Assembly (NCBI RefSeq): GCF_020379485.1
Contig: NC_063439.1
Span: forward strand, 20,708,098-20,772,097
Source: Brassica napus
Lineage: Eukaryota; Streptophyta; Magnoliopsida; Brassicales; Brassicaceae
Reading direction: 5' to 3'
DNA: 64,000 nt
Made by a program: the position numbers and the translations under genes. A model generated the notes under the pieces. It was given only the letters and a program-made list of their open reading frames with translations. It did no database searches and had not been told where the DNA came from. Shown piece by piece: positions 1 to 12,080 of the stretch (positions are counted from its first letter, which is position 1; each line of letters opens with the position of its first letter).

Positions 1-858
1 GAACATACTCAAATGGGAATATGAACCGACGATGTGAGACCTAATAATAGGGTTTGAAAACGGTTGATCAAGACCAACCATGCTGACTTGAGACTCTCCT
101 TTACTTGAATTAGAGTGAATAATCTGATGAGAACAGAGGAAAATGAGCACGTCCCGGGCTCCCAAAGGAGCTTTGTAGGAGGTGGATGCTGTTGACTGGT
201 AAGAGCAGTTGAATAACTCCAATACCATAGCCAAAATCAAGCAATGAAGTAGAGATTGTGTGGCTTTTACTGGCTGAAAAAACATGTAACATTTCTAAAT
301 CAAGCAAACCAACACAAATTTGGGCTATGTCATGTGAACCCAGTAGTCTGACACTCGACGGCTGACAATGAAACGGCAGGATGCATCAGTGAAAAAGTTG
401 TCGCCTGAGGTATATGGAGGGGGGGTTGAGTCGCTGGTGGAGGGGCTGCGGCGGTTGATTTAAGATGAAGTGACAGTGCAAAGGAGAGGGAGGCGCAATG
501 GGGGCTTTGGTGTCGAGATGTTAACTCCTTTACGGGAACTCGACGGAAGGGTGAACCTGGTGGAGCAACGGCAGCATTAAGGAGAGAGAATGGCGAGAGG
601 CGTGGAGGGCTGCAACTCAGAGGAGGTGGGATGGTAGGAAAGGAAACGGCCGCCAACTGAGAGACACACGGATTTCCACGAAGTGGATACCGTGAAGGGC
701 AACGTTCATCTGCTAAACATAACATTAAGAAGATACGTCCTCCCGTAAATTAGACTGCTAGTAGTAACTCTGAGGGGATGTAAAAGGCAACTGTTATAAG
801 CAACAAAAAAAAAGAAAACTGCAAGTTACAAGAGAGTTACGAAGAGAGAGAGAGAGAG
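1..858. other. 3' flank of NIP2-like gene, no supported gene
   Basis: Positions from about 730 to 858 probably include the 3' UTR of the minus-strand NIP2-like gene. Minus-strand open frames of 131 aa (330-725) and 65 aa (110-307) exist. The first is proline- and serine-rich and of low complexity, and I recognise no domain in either. They could be chance frames or remains of an older gene. No transposon ends were found. Confidence 0.4.
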
Positions 859-1756
859 TTAAAAGTCACGTCTACATAATGGACAAGAACGGTGCTCAAG
901 GAACCAACTGTCAATACACGGTAAGTGAAACATGTGACGACAACTAGGCAAGATTCTAACTATTTCACCACGTTGGTAATCCTGCAATATCACACATCAA
1001 GGACAATAACAACAAAAAGAAAACCATCAGTTAGATCTGTGATTCGACATAATAAGCTAAAACTAAACAAACTGATGTCAGAACCTGAAGACAAATGGAA
1101 CAGGATTCTCTGTTCCCAGAATCATCTGCGTTATTGTTGCCAGTGATTGTCAACGTTGAGCCTCCTGTCTCGAGTAGACTTATACGCTGCCGTATAGCAG
1201 GAGCTATGCGCTCCCGTACGAGTGTCCCGCTTAGAAGACTAACAACGACATCATGCTAAAAAAAAGAGAAAAACCAATCAAATTTTCATTTGGAAACAGA
1301 GCAAGTATTGCCTCACCAAGTAGACAAGGCATGACTCGTCTAATCTCCAAAGTTGGATCGATGATTGAAAGACCTCGATGGAGACAACAGCTCCATAAAA
1401 GGCTCCAATCTCTGCTCCTCTGATGAACCCGCTCTCAGTTTCTTGGCCTATCAAAGCTCCTGTAAATGCCCCTAACAACGTGCCCACTAAACATGAAAAA
1501 AAAGAAAGAAAAAAACAGTTTTCATCATTGACTTTAATCGAATCCAACATAACCTAAAAATATCGAGCTTTTGAGGTCAGGATAATCTAAAAAAAGTGAA
1601 AGACGAACCTAGTGCGAAGAAGAAGATCAAGTTTGCGGAGATAATGGTACCAAGAAGAGCGGAGACGTGAAGATGACAAGCCTCTTTCATCCGTTCGACG
1701 ACATTCCCAAGAGAAGGAGTCGTCGAGAGAGGATAAAACCCAGATTGGAACGCCAT
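859..1756 (-). CDS. NIP2: RING-H2 zinc finger protein, NEP1-interacting protein (NIP2) like
   Basis: Four exons on the minus strand (1609-1756, 1317-1486, 1085-1255, 859-981) join in frame to 203 aa, with GT-AG borders. The N-terminus starts MAFQSGFYPLSTTPSL, typical of NEP1-interacting proteins; this ATG was preferred over an upstream non-ATG extension. A hydrophobic glycine-rich segment at about residues 40-75 (TGALIGQETESGFIRGA) should insert in a membrane. The C-terminus is a complete RING-H2 finger: C158, C161, C177, H179, H182, C185, C196, C199. From family knowledge, Arabidopsis NIP1/NIP2 are thylakoid RING proteins that bind the phage-type RNA polymerase RPOTmp; E3 ubiquitin ligase activity is inferred from the RING only. 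Gene order fits At2g17730 (NIP2) rather than its paralogue. Nothing looks broken. Confidence 0.9.
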
Positions 1757-2135
1757 GTTTTGACGAAACGATCTCAAATGTGAAAGCAGAGCTTCATATA
1801 GGAGGTAGAGGAGAGTTATTTCCAATATATTGTGGATACATTTTTATTTCTATATTTTACAAATTAATTCTTTTTTGGCTATTAGAAACATTTTATAAAT
1901 TACAATATTATTTAAATTAGTTAAATCTTAAGTACATAAAATTATGTAACATCATAGGAAAACAATAATACATCAAAATAAGTTTAATCATTAATATTAG
2001 TATATTTATGCCAAATGATTAAGTAAAGCATTTTTAAATGAGAAATGAAAATATGTATTTAAAAATAATTTACAAATAATAATCAAATCCAAATTAAATA
2101 CTGAACTGGTTAACTTTGTTTTTGTTGTAATCATA
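1757..2135. other. Upstream region of NIP2-like gene, AT-rich
   Basis: This stretch holds the 5' UTR and presumed promoter of the minus-strand NIP2-like gene and then AT-rich sequence up to the Helitron 3' terminus. I see no gene and no distinctive regulatory motif. Confidence 0.4.
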
Positions 2136-5100
2136 CTAGTGGTATTCCGGCGCTACGCGCCGGGTTCATATGTTTTTTCTGAAATGAATTTACAATTTAC
2201 TTTATGGTTTTAGTAAAGAAAATATGTTCAAAAATATGAATATGAAAATATGTTGAAAGTGAATGATATCCATTTGATAGTGGTTAGCGACCGTAATGTA
2301 TTATTTGTTTTGAAGTTGATTAGTTCAAAGAGGAATATCATAAGTGGTTGTGACTTATCGATTTGATAAAAATAGAATAAAAAACCGATAGTCCTAACAA
2401 AGTTAATTTAATTGGAATTTGAACATAAAGTAAAATTGATGTTTTATTTACAGAACATACTTGTACTCTTTAGTACCATGTTGACAGTATATGGAAGAAA
2501 CATTTGAAGTTCTATTTTAGTGACTAATTTGAATTAAAACGTGTGTAATAAGCATAGGTGCTACCAGCGGGAAAGAAATGTTGTCAAAATGTTGATGTTT
2601 ATATTTTTGTACGCCGTTTGATTTGAGCGGCCTTGACTAAAACTGTTGATGATTTCGTAATATTATAGATGTTGCCCCTCGAATATTGGCTAGCACATGC
2701 GATGATATTTTCTTTGATTTTAAGAAGTTTTTTTAATGATTGATAGTTGATGATTTGAATTCATTTTTTGAATTTTAATGAAGATAGCGATATTGAATTG
2801 GTATTACCACTTTACCAGTGACTAATTATGCTAAAACATTATAAGTAAATTCTGAATTGCTAAATTTTATTATTTGTTAAGGTGGACCCATTAAGTCTAA
2901 AAATGATATTTTTCCAACTCAACTCATTAGGGTAGACTGTGTAAAGTCTTAAACATTCTTAAAATTTTTCTTAAAAAATTCATTTATACATTGAGACAGA
3001 AAGAAGATAAATAATGTTAATTCTAAAAATTATTGTGTAACTCTTATGAAGATTGCATCATGCTGTAATTTTCCTTACTTGTAATTAATGTAATTTTGCT
3101 AAGTTAGAAATTTATCTGATATATTAGTTAAGGGAATCTTTTATAATAATTCTGAAATGACAAAGACGTAAATTATCAATCAAATTATTAAATTATATTA
3201 TTTTATTCAGCTGATTAGACCATTATAATAACACAAAATTAATTTTTATTTCTTAGTACTATATAAATAAATTGATTACATATTCATATATAATCATATA
3301 GACATATTATAATGTTACATTTCCTTAATGCGTTGGAATTTTACACATAAGTCTTAGAATCAATACTCAAATTTTCTTAGTAATTAAAATTAATCTATAC
3401 ACTTCAATTTAACTGGGAGGGAGACATAGCCAACACCAATATACATCACATTCCCCCCTGATTGTATAATTCCTAATACTTCCTAGAACTTGAGTTCCTA
3501 GAACTTGTACTCAGACCGGGGCGACTTGGTAGGATGACTCCACCTTTCACGGCCATCTCCTTTGTATTCGCCACCTTTCAGGAGTAGTAGCGTCAAGAAT
3601 TTGCATGGACAAAGCCATCTCAGGCGATTAGTCATGTATGCTAAGTGCTAACCAGCTGATATACTATTTTATATTGAAAAATGTGAATAATATTGGAACA
3701 AATTACTTCTTTTTGTATGTGTGTGTCCTGTAACCAATAGCTTTCAGAATTTGGAGTTTGTATCATAAGAAATGAAGTGAAGATAATAGAAGATCCATGA
3801 GACCATCCCAGACATTTGGGATGAATTGATCACCAAGTTAAGTGTCTGACACTGTGTGTTAAACCAGCAAGTGATGGTTGCTCCACTGGTGTTGCATGAT
3901 TATGGTTAAACTCTTATTCAAATGTATATTTCTCTTATTTTTGTTTCTTTAAACCTTGAGGCCTCTCATGTAGTTCACTACGTTTGGGTTACCTAAATAG
4001 TTAGTAAACTAAACTAACATTGGTGCACTTGGATTTTACATTTAATTCCCACATAACTTTTAGATCCATTTGTAAGACTCATTAAGACTGTCCAATTGAC
4101 AAGCAGCCACAAAGTTTTGTAACCAACAAAAATCGTGTGTTACATAAAATGCTCAGGCAATCCCTAAAGCCTTAGAACATCAAAGTCGCACTAACTCAAA
4201 AACTTAATCGGCATCTACGTCTATAGTATCTGAAGACTAATTTGAGTTTTTAAGCGTTTCTCCTGCTCTCTGTAAACGTAGAGGAACTCAGCGGGTGCTC
4301 ATAAACTCACCAGGTTAAACACCAGAAAGAAAAAAACAGGTCGAGAAGGTAGCCTTGATTTACATCATTTCCATTCAACAGTACTGGAATCAGTTCTCAT
4401 CTCTTTAGTTCACCTTATACTTTCCAGTTTGACATTAGGAAACTACAGACTCACAAATCCAAATGCACAGCTGAAACATTTAATCACACTGTCAACTCTC
4501 TTAAGAGATTGTCTACTAAGGATTCCCAAAAAATCTTTCTGCAAAAGTTGTGGAGTACCCTGCTACATATGTAAGAGGTGAAGGTATGGTTTCAGTTTCT
4601 GTATCATAAATATAAAAAAAACTTGATGAATTGTATGCATCCATCTCTTGCAAATGAGAAGAATTTTGAGTCAAAAAGCTTTGTCTTCCAAGATAATTTG
4701 AAAACCATTTCTCTTCTCTCTCATCAAACGCAGAGCCAGACCATTCCGCATCGACACACCTTTTGCCACAGAACTCGGTTTAGACAATAGAATCTTTAAC
4801 AGACTCATACCAGGAGCTATTACCACTGCAAAATGAAAGAATCAAGACAACAATTCAAGTCTCGTCTCGGACAAAAGTTTATGTTATTACTAACAGAATA
4901 TATTTATACCCAAATATAAGTCTTTTGGCTCCCAAATCCCAATCTTTCAAGATGGAGTGGTAAGAGAAAGAGAAATTAGGAAGATGGTTGAGTGTATGAG
5001 TTTAGTCCACGTAAACAATATTTGTAAAACACACAGAAACAAACCATTATTTTTGTCTGACTGTGGTTGTATGATTAAGGAGGACGTCGATGGACTGGTG

Positions 5101-5795
5101 CCGGGAAATAAACCGTAAACGTAGATCCACCGTACTGCTCTGTTTTCTGTCTCTTTAACACAACCTCGATAGATGTTGCCTCTGTTCTGGTCTTCTCCTC
5201 CGTTTTCCAATCTCTTCCTCCACCTTCAGTTTTTGTCGTCGCGGGAACTTGTCTGAATCTAGCATGTCCAGTTTTAGATCTACCGAGAAGAGATATAACC
5301 TTGACAACGTCAGTGACCGCCGTTATCTAAGAGGCTGAGCTTTATATAGAAGACCTTCCACCGGTTAGATATGAAGAGGTTGAGCTGGAATTAATGCTAC
5401 GGAGTGGGGCGAGTGAGATGAAACATGTTAATGGTCGGATCAAAGAAGTAAATAAATGGAAACGGAAGGCATTACAGAAAGTGAATCGATGACTGCTTCA
5501 TCGGAATGAAAAGAGCTCAGACCAAATAACCTACACTAAGTTTTGTGCTTAGAGAAAAAAAAACAATTGGGCCAGGACAAAATAACCTAATATAAGCCCA
5601 AATAGAAATTACTTTGGGAATAAACTATACGAAGCTCATAATGGTTGCGAAAGGATTATTGAGAACAGAAAAAAAATTGGTTTGTAGGTTTTTTTTAAGT
5701 GCCAGGTGTCTAAAAAAGCCCCTATGTTAATGATGATGTGGATGGCCTAAGGAGAGAGACAACTCTCCTTTATTATTATAGATAGATAGATAGAT
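2136..5795 (-). mobile_element. Putative non-autonomous Helitron (minus orientation)
   Basis: Read on the minus strand, the left edge has a Helitron-type 3' end: a GC-rich hairpin (CCGGCGCGTAGCGCCGG, near 2147-2165) a few bases before CTAG (2136-2139), followed by host T. The right edge (about 5700-5795) has the widespread Brassicaceae Helitron 5' end: TC start, a TCTA microsatellite, AATAATAAAGGAGAGTTG, then a stretch matching ATCCACATCATCATTAACAT. Pairing the two ends over 3.66 kb is inference; they could belong to different insertions. No Rep/helicase frame is visible. The interior holds an unidentified open frame (minus, about 5075-5320) and 3.4-3.6 kb sequence that may be a retrotransposon remnant. 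Confidence 0.6.
5075..5320 (-). pseudogene. Unidentified open frame inside Helitron, possible captured gene fragment
   Basis: A minus-strand frame of about 80 codons stays open and ends in TAA at 5075-5077. It includes GRSKTGHARFRQVPATTK and, near the end, STFTVYFPAPVHR. Composition looks protein-like rather than random AT sequence, but I do not recognise the family and see no start codon or splice context. Capture of host gene pieces by Helitrons is well known, so this is offered as a candidate capture only. Confidence 0.3.
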
Positions 5796-6109
5796 ACTAT
5801 TCCTTCATTTCGTAATATTAATTTTCGTGTCTATGAAGGTAATTATGTACAAACTGACTAATTAATCAAAGTTATAAAGGGACATATATACATTCGCCAT
5901 TTTTTTTGGACAACACATATACAAAAAGTTTTAACACTTTGAGACTCACGATTCTGGTATTTGATTGGGTTTGGTTTTATTCGGTTTGATAACCAGTGCA
6001 AAACCATTCCTAAACCAAGTCACACTCTTTCACAGAAAACACCCAACATCTTCCCTACAATAGGTTAACTCCCAATCTTCTGCTTCTATTTGATTTGGGT
6101 GCAGCGAAG
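5796..6109. other. Upstream region of F-box gene A
   Basis: Intergenic DNA between the Helitron 5' end and the first F-box gene, presumably its promoter and 5' UTR. No specific motif is called. Confidence 0.4.
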
Positions 6110-8246
6110 ATGGATCGTATCGGAAGTCTCCCTGACGAGGTTCTTTCTCATATACTATCTTCCCTAACGACAAAGGAAGCTGCTATAACCTCGATTCTCT
6201 CCAAAAGATGGCGAAATCTCTTTACACTCGTCCCTTATCTCGACATTGACGACTCTGTGTTTCTTAACCCGGAGGAAGGTAAGCGGGAACGAGATGGTAT
6301 CCTCCAAAGCTTCATGGATTTCGTGGATAAGGTTTTGGCTTCGCAGGGCGATACTCCCATCAAGAAATTCTCCTTGAAATGCAAAACTGGCATCGACACA
6401 GATCGTGTGAATCAATGGATATGTAATGTCCTCCAACGTGGCGCTACAAGCCTTGAACTTGTCCTAGATTTTCCTAGAGAAGACGATGACGATCTAGATT
6501 CCGATTATATGTATTTTCTGCCTAATGAGCTGTTCGTTAGCACCAAACTGGTCGAGTTGAGTTTAAGAAGCGAGTTTGGTGTTGATTGGTGGCGTGGAGG
6601 TAGTTCAAACACTCTCTTACCAATGCTCAAGACTCTCTGCTTTGAATCTAAGTGGATTCTGTTATGTAATGATCTCCAGATGTTTCTTGCTGCTTTCCCT
6701 GTTCTTGAGGAGTTCCACATGGCTGATATCGAGTGGCCTCAATCGGACCAATCCGTTTTGAGTGTAAGCCTTATGAAGTTAACTATCTATGCCGGCGGTT
6801 TCGAAGACTTTCGGAATCCGAAGAGGATTTCTTTTGATACTCCGAAGCTAGTTTACCTTGAGTATTCTGATTTTGTTGCCGCGGATTACCCCAAAGTTAA
6901 CTTGCCCAATCTAGCTGAGGCTGTACTCATCCTTAAGGTAACTGAACATCAGATTGATTTAATACGAGAACCAGATGATGAAGATGATGTTTCTCTACGT
7001 CTTGGAAATGTGTGGAAGCTCATAAGTGGCTTAAGAAATGTTAATAAACTTTTCATTTCTGCTGAGACTCTTGAGGTCAGTTGTTATTTATCTGAAACAT
7101 CAAATGTTTTTTGAAACAAATGTTGAGATGGGGTTTGTCTTTGTTTCAGGTACTCTCTCTATGCTGTGAGTCGATGCCGGTGTTCAACAACCTCAAATCT
7201 CTACATATTATTTCTGATGCGGATCTGGGATGGCAAGCGATGCCGGCTCTCTTAAGGAACTCTCCACATTTAGAAACTCTAATCCTTAAGGTATATATAT
7301 GCTCAAAACATTGTACAAAGTCACTTACTGACTTGCTTCCTCTTTCAAGGGTCTCTTACACCATGTGACTGACAAGTGCGGGGATGCTTGCGACTGCATA
7401 TCTCGGGAGGACAAAGGTCGTTCACTATCATCATGTCCAGTGAAGAAGTTGCAGATCAGAGGGTTCAAAGGAACAGTTAGAGAGAAAGGGATGATAAGGC
7501 ATTTCTTGGAGTCTTTCCCATGTCTGGATGAGATGGAAGTATATGCCGACCAGAGTGATAATGATCCTACAAACGTGGAAGTCAATAGAATTTATAAAAT
7601 CGTTGCATACAAGGTTCACGCGGAGGACGTTTCGACGGAGACTGTGCTACAGTCGAAGACTATGTCCCAAACCCAGATGGAGGAGATCTCCTCTCAGGTA
7701 TATATTGAATTACATTAAAAAAGAAACCATTACGGTTTTGAATTAACTAATCAGTCCTTTTCTTGGATTCTGCAGTTTACACCCCGCAATAACAGAAATA
7801 AGTACGATTTTGTTTACATCTTGCATGGATCTCCTCCTCCTCCAACACCTCAGGATATGTCTGAGGACTACCTTAAAGAACAGCTTGATGCTGCTGAGAC
7901 CAAACTTGCGGAACTTAATGAGGAATATAAGGAGAGGCAACGAGTCCATGATGCTATGTTTGATGGAATTGTTGAGCAGTACCCGATGATAGCATCGGCA
8001 TTGAAGGCTCGACAAGCTGCAACAGACTCAGAGGCGTCTAACGATCAGGAGAAGAAGCGGGACGTCGAGGCTCTGTTGGAAATCATGGGGGACCTGTATC
8101 CAGATTTTGCATCAGCGCTGAAGGCTATGCGTGGGACTGCCTTAGAGCGAGGGGAGCCGTCGAGGGATCAGGGGGAGATGGCCGAGCTCGACCAACCTAC
8201 GTCCACAGCTGTGGCAGCAGATCTCTTGCCACGAGATGGAGACTAG
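6110..8246 (+). CDS. F-box/FBD/LRR protein with repeated C-terminal module (copy A)
   Basis: Four exons (6110-7075, 7150-7290, 7350-7697, 7776-8246) join in phase 0 to 641 aa. The N-terminal F-box (about residues 1-45, [19 protein letters not shown]) is followed by LRR-like repeats. Exon 3 encodes the FBD domain (about 398-440, including [15 protein letters not shown]). Exon 4 adds a 156-aa tail: PPPP stretch, charged coiled-coil-like segment (residues 517-540), then two related motifs, [14 protein letters not shown] (ending at 565) and [14 protein letters not shown] (ending at 604). The family role is substrate recognition in an SCF ubiquitin ligase; the target is unknown. The ATG was chosen because MDRIG is shared by all four copies. 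Nearest relative is copy B. No internal stop is seen, so it may be functional. Confidence 0.85.
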
Positions 8247-9118
8247 ATTTATGATTGTGCTTTTATTTTCCCGTAAAACTTGCATATTACAAATTATTTT
8301 TGGGTTTCGATATTTTGGGTATTAGGTATGTCGGATCTAGGAAATTTGGTACCGATTAGATTGTTTAGAATTTTGGATCGTATCGGTTTGGTACCTATAG
8401 AAAATTTAGTTCCATTTGTTAAAATTTAAATCTATAGAAAATTACTGACTTTATCCAAAATTACTAGTTCGGATTCGGTTTTTTTATATCCAATTTTTTT
8501 TTCAAAAATAACAAAAATATCTTCAAATAAATGAAAATATGTGCTACCTAAAAATTAAATAATATATTCAAATTTATAACTATTATTTTAAATATTTGAA
8601 TTATTATAAATATTAACATAACTAATATTTCTAGATATATTCTATCCGTTTCATAATTGATGATGTTTTAGAAGATTTTTGGTGTTTCAAAATATATGAT
8701 GTTTTGATATTTTTATGTTATTTTTAACTCTATTGAAAACTGTGTAACCAATTAGATGTTGTAATCATTTTTGTAACTGGTTGGATGATTTTTAAATTAT
8801 ATTTTGAAACTACTTTTTAAGAGAAAAGTAAATTTCTTAATCTTTGTGCATTAAAGAATAACATCATGTATTGTGAAACAGAGGGAGTATATGTTTACAT
8901 TTCGGATATTTTTGGATATATGTAATTTTCGGGTTCAGTTCATGCTAGGGTTTGATTTTTCAGATATAGAAAATTATGTATCGTTCGGATATTTATGTCG
9001 AAACAGGTTGGTTTGAATTTCGGATCCGTTAAGTCTAGAAATTACTTATTAATATATTATGTTTCATTTAAGTTTAATTATTATACTTTTTACTATGTCT
9101 AAATTTTAGTTCTCGACG
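8247..9118. other. 3' flank of F-box copy A, duplicated with the gene
   Basis: AT-rich flank. Parts of it (8290-8420 and 8900-9100) resemble the flank of copy C at 26370-26880, so the duplication unit extended beyond the coding region. A Stowaway-like MITE interrupts this flank. Confidence 0.5.
8640..8887. mobile_element. Stowaway-like MITE
   Basis: Terminal inverted repeats of the CTCCCTCCGTTTCA type: left end TCTATCCGTTTCATAATTGA, right end reading in reverse complement as ACTCCCTCTGTTTCACAAT, flanked on the right by TA. About 250 bp, AT-rich, no coding capacity. The left end is slightly degenerate. Tc1/mariner Stowaway membership follows from the TIR and TA target. Confidence 0.65.
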
Positions 9119-9895
9119 ATGTTGCTCTGCTTGATCGGATGGTGGAAAATGGTCATCCACCTGACCTTGTCACTTACAGAACAATTGTAAACAGATTGTG
9201 TAAGATATTATACAGTGCCGCCATGACGTCATAGCGATGCTCAAAATCTTTTCAGTGAAATGCACGAGAAAGGAATCGTTCCGGATGTAATCACCTACAG
9301 TTGTATGATATATGGTTTTTGTATCTCTGGTAGATGGAGTGATGGCGAGCGGTTGTTGCGCGAAATGGTAGAAAAAGATATCAATCCCAATGTTGTAAAA
9401 CACATTGATCAATGCATTGGTCAAAGGAGGCAAGTTCATTGTGCCGACGAACTATACAGTGAGATGCTCCACATGGGTGTATATCCTAATACAGTCACAT
9501 ATAATTCAATGATCGATGGACTATGCAGACAGAACCGCTTAGATGAGGCAAAACGTACATTCGATTCGATGGGTAGTAAAGGCTGCTCTCCAAAAGTAGT
9601 GACCTTCACTACACTCATTAATGGCTATTGTAAGGCTGGGAAGGTTGACGATGGGATGGAGCTTGCCCACGAGATGTACCAAAGAGGAATAGTTGCTGAT
9701 GAAGTTACTTACAAAACTTTGATTTATGGGTTTCGTCATGTGGGTCATTGAAGCCCTAGACATTTTCCAGGAGATGATTTCCAGTGGTATATGTCCTGAT
9801 ACCATTACTATCCGGAATATGCTGATTGATTTATGGAGTAAGGAGGAACTTAAAATGGCTGTGACAATGTTTTAGTATCTCCAGAAGAGTATGGT
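9119..9895 (+). pseudogene. Degenerate PPR protein fragment (P-class, RFL-like)
   Basis: Tandem 35-aa pentatricopeptide motifs are readable: DVITYSCMIYGFCISGRW, NTVTYNSMIDGLCRQNRL, KVVTFTTLINGYCKAGKV and DEVTYKTLIYGF. The pieces lie in more than one frame: the best frame covers 9260-9751, upstream motifs (PPDLVTYRTIVNRLCK) and downstream motifs (ICPDTITIRNMLIDLW) need frame changes, and one motif is damaged near 9400. There is no start, targeting peptide or full repeat array. Motif wording resembles the restorer-of-fertility-like PPR clade, whose functional members act on organelle RNA. This is a relic of perhaps six or seven repeats. Confidence 0.85.
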
Positions 9896-11570
9896 ATGTC
9901 CTCCTCAACACATATTTTTTTCAATTTCTTTGCTTACCTTTCGTGTGTTTGGAGAAGAATGTAAACATATCCAGGAAAGTTTGCTACCAAATTTCCAATT
10001 TCAGCTGAAAAATACAGAATCCTTATTAACCCGCTGATTGGTTGGGTGTGCTTGTTTTGCAGCGTTAATAATTACAGGATGAATGAAGAACAAATGTTTT
10101 TATGTCTTTGGCAGCAAAGCTTCAGTGCCATTTAATTTTTGTTGGATCTGTTCCTTACTAATTTTTTATCAGATTACAAAATATTGAAATTTCTTTAAGC
10201 CTGGTGATTTTGAATTTTATTTTTATTTTTTTATTTTCATTTTTTATTTTATAGTTTTTTGAGTATTTTTTATTTTTCTAATGGCTTTATCACCAAAGTA
10301 GTAATGATTTATGCATATATATGTGGATTGGCGTTTGCTAATCAAAATACCAAAATAGATAATACAATATATCAAATTTTACAAATGTTACCTGGAGATG
10401 TGCACATGCCTACATGTTTATATGTGTACATGATTACATTTGTACATGTGTACTTTTTTTATGTGTACATATATATATTATTAAAAAATAAATAGGCGGA
10501 TAGTGTTAAAATAATTATTTGTGGATTGATTTATATGTGAATAGTGAAAACGTACTCGTCTATATACTCTTTGAGATACACATCCACACAAAAATTATAA
10601 AATGATCTGAAAAATTCATCAAGAATTTGAGACTAATTACAACATTTCATTTTGACTAGCTCACTTATTACTAACTATTGTTTTCCAGTGAACTTCCGAC
10701 GGACAATGCTGTTGGAAAATTTCCTCGAAAATTTCTAACAAAAAGCATTGGTCTGGATTTCCATGTGTTCATATGTACATATTTACATGTGTGCATGGTG
10801 TACATGTACATATTATTAAAGAAACGTACATTTCGTTTGTAATGTACAAATGCAACATGATTATACACATTACATTTGAGAAGTTTCAAATCACATTTGA
10901 GAAGTTTAAAATCATAACACAAAATATCAGAAAACACAAAAGATGAAAGTGATGTACATAACATATAGGTGATTTTAATGGTTTTCACAAACATCTAAAT
11001 GTACACTTAATTAATAAACATCTACATGTACATTTAGAATGTACACATGTATTCGATTTTTTTAATAATTAATTTATTAATGACATCATTATAATTATGT
11101 CATCTTCTTCCCGAGTCCCTTAGGGTTACAAATTTTACAAGAAATTTGAGGATTTTTAACTCATTGGTAGGAACAAAATGAAAGACAGCTTAAAAACATT
11201 TAACTTGGTCTTATTGCTCTTGATTTCATGTTGATTTGTTAGCTGCGATTTGTCGGCGGTAAAATGAAACAAAATGAAGAAGGAAAACATATGCATGACA
11301 GCACGATAAACGTTTCTGTGACCGGAGCTTGAGGGTGACGACGAGTGCAGCGGCTCAGGCAAAGAAGCTTACTGTGGTCAGGGTTACCCGCATTCGAGCT
11401 CGTGACTCAATCATATTCGCGACAGAGAGTTTTGATGAGGGTTGGGATAGTTTTGACGGTAATTGAAATTCATAAAGGAAAGAGAGAGAGAATAAATCTT
11501 GACCATTCAGTATGTAATTAAATCAATGGTTTATAGCAATTCAAGTGACTTTATTAATTGATGCTAGTTT
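9896..11570. other. AT-rich intergenic stretch with GTACAT-rich repeats
   Basis: No supported gene. Between about 10380 and 11050 the motif TGTACATG and near variants recurs many times on both strands (10400-10475, 10775-10820, 10990-11050), giving a loose palindromic patchwork. Open frames of 78-107 aa here are low-complexity and I do not call them genes. Around 11330-11420 the sequence is less AT-rich and may be an old gene edge, but no product can be assigned. Confidence 0.4.
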
Positions 11571-11930
11571 TTCTTTTTCTTTTTTAACGTTGGGAACACA
11601 TTACATCATCATATAATCACTAGATCTATTACATATGATGATCAACTACCTGCAACATATGTGATATTGATGAATAGCTCCACGAATAATGATTCCACGA
11701 TGAAGCTCTTCCCGAAACACTTGAAACCACAGACGGTTTTGCATGTACGACATCCTCGATAGACAGGTTCTCACCGCAACAAGCGACCACAACGAACGGC
11801 TCTGTTTACAGTACTCTGGAACCTCCGAAAGCTTTGCATCCTATAATCTACAAGAAATTGCATAGTATGGGATTCAAACCCCATACCTAGGTGTAGAAGC
11901 CTTTTAACCAATAGGCTAGGGTGCTTCCAC
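11571..11930 (-). mobile_element. tRNA-derived SINE (minus orientation)
   Basis: A 15-bp direct repeat AATTGATGCTAGTTT (11556-11570 and 11931-11945) flanks a 360-bp insertion. On the minus strand it begins GTGGAAGCACCCTAGCC. It carries a tRNA-like A box (TAGCCTATTGGTTAAAAGG) and B box (GGGTTTGAATCCC), and ends in an A-rich tail (the T-run at 11571-11585 on +). The perfect duplication and the Pol III boxes make SINE identity firm; the subfamily is not assigned. A related 5' region occurs at 48648-48726. Confidence 0.85.
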
Positions 11931-12080
11931 AATTGATGCTAGTTTAGTTAGATATATTTTCTAAAAGGATGTAACTGGATCAGTTAGGAGACAAGGAAAA
12001 AGTTAAGAAAAAGTGTCATGAGGAGTACATAGTGCTTTAGAGTGTAAAGAAGTAGATGTGATGTGACCTATTGTGTAAAG

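Noticed and set aside
330..725. 131-aa minus-strand open frame, proline- and serine-rich
   Set aside because: Low-complexity composition, no domain, no splice continuation and no relation to the neighbouring NIP2-like gene frame.
3410..3620. Possible LTR retrotransposon 3' end: purine-rich run (reverse complement of TTCCCCCCTGATT) followed by a TGTGATG-like start
   Set aside because: No matching second LTR, no readable integrase or RNase H, and the open frame beside it is too short to identify.
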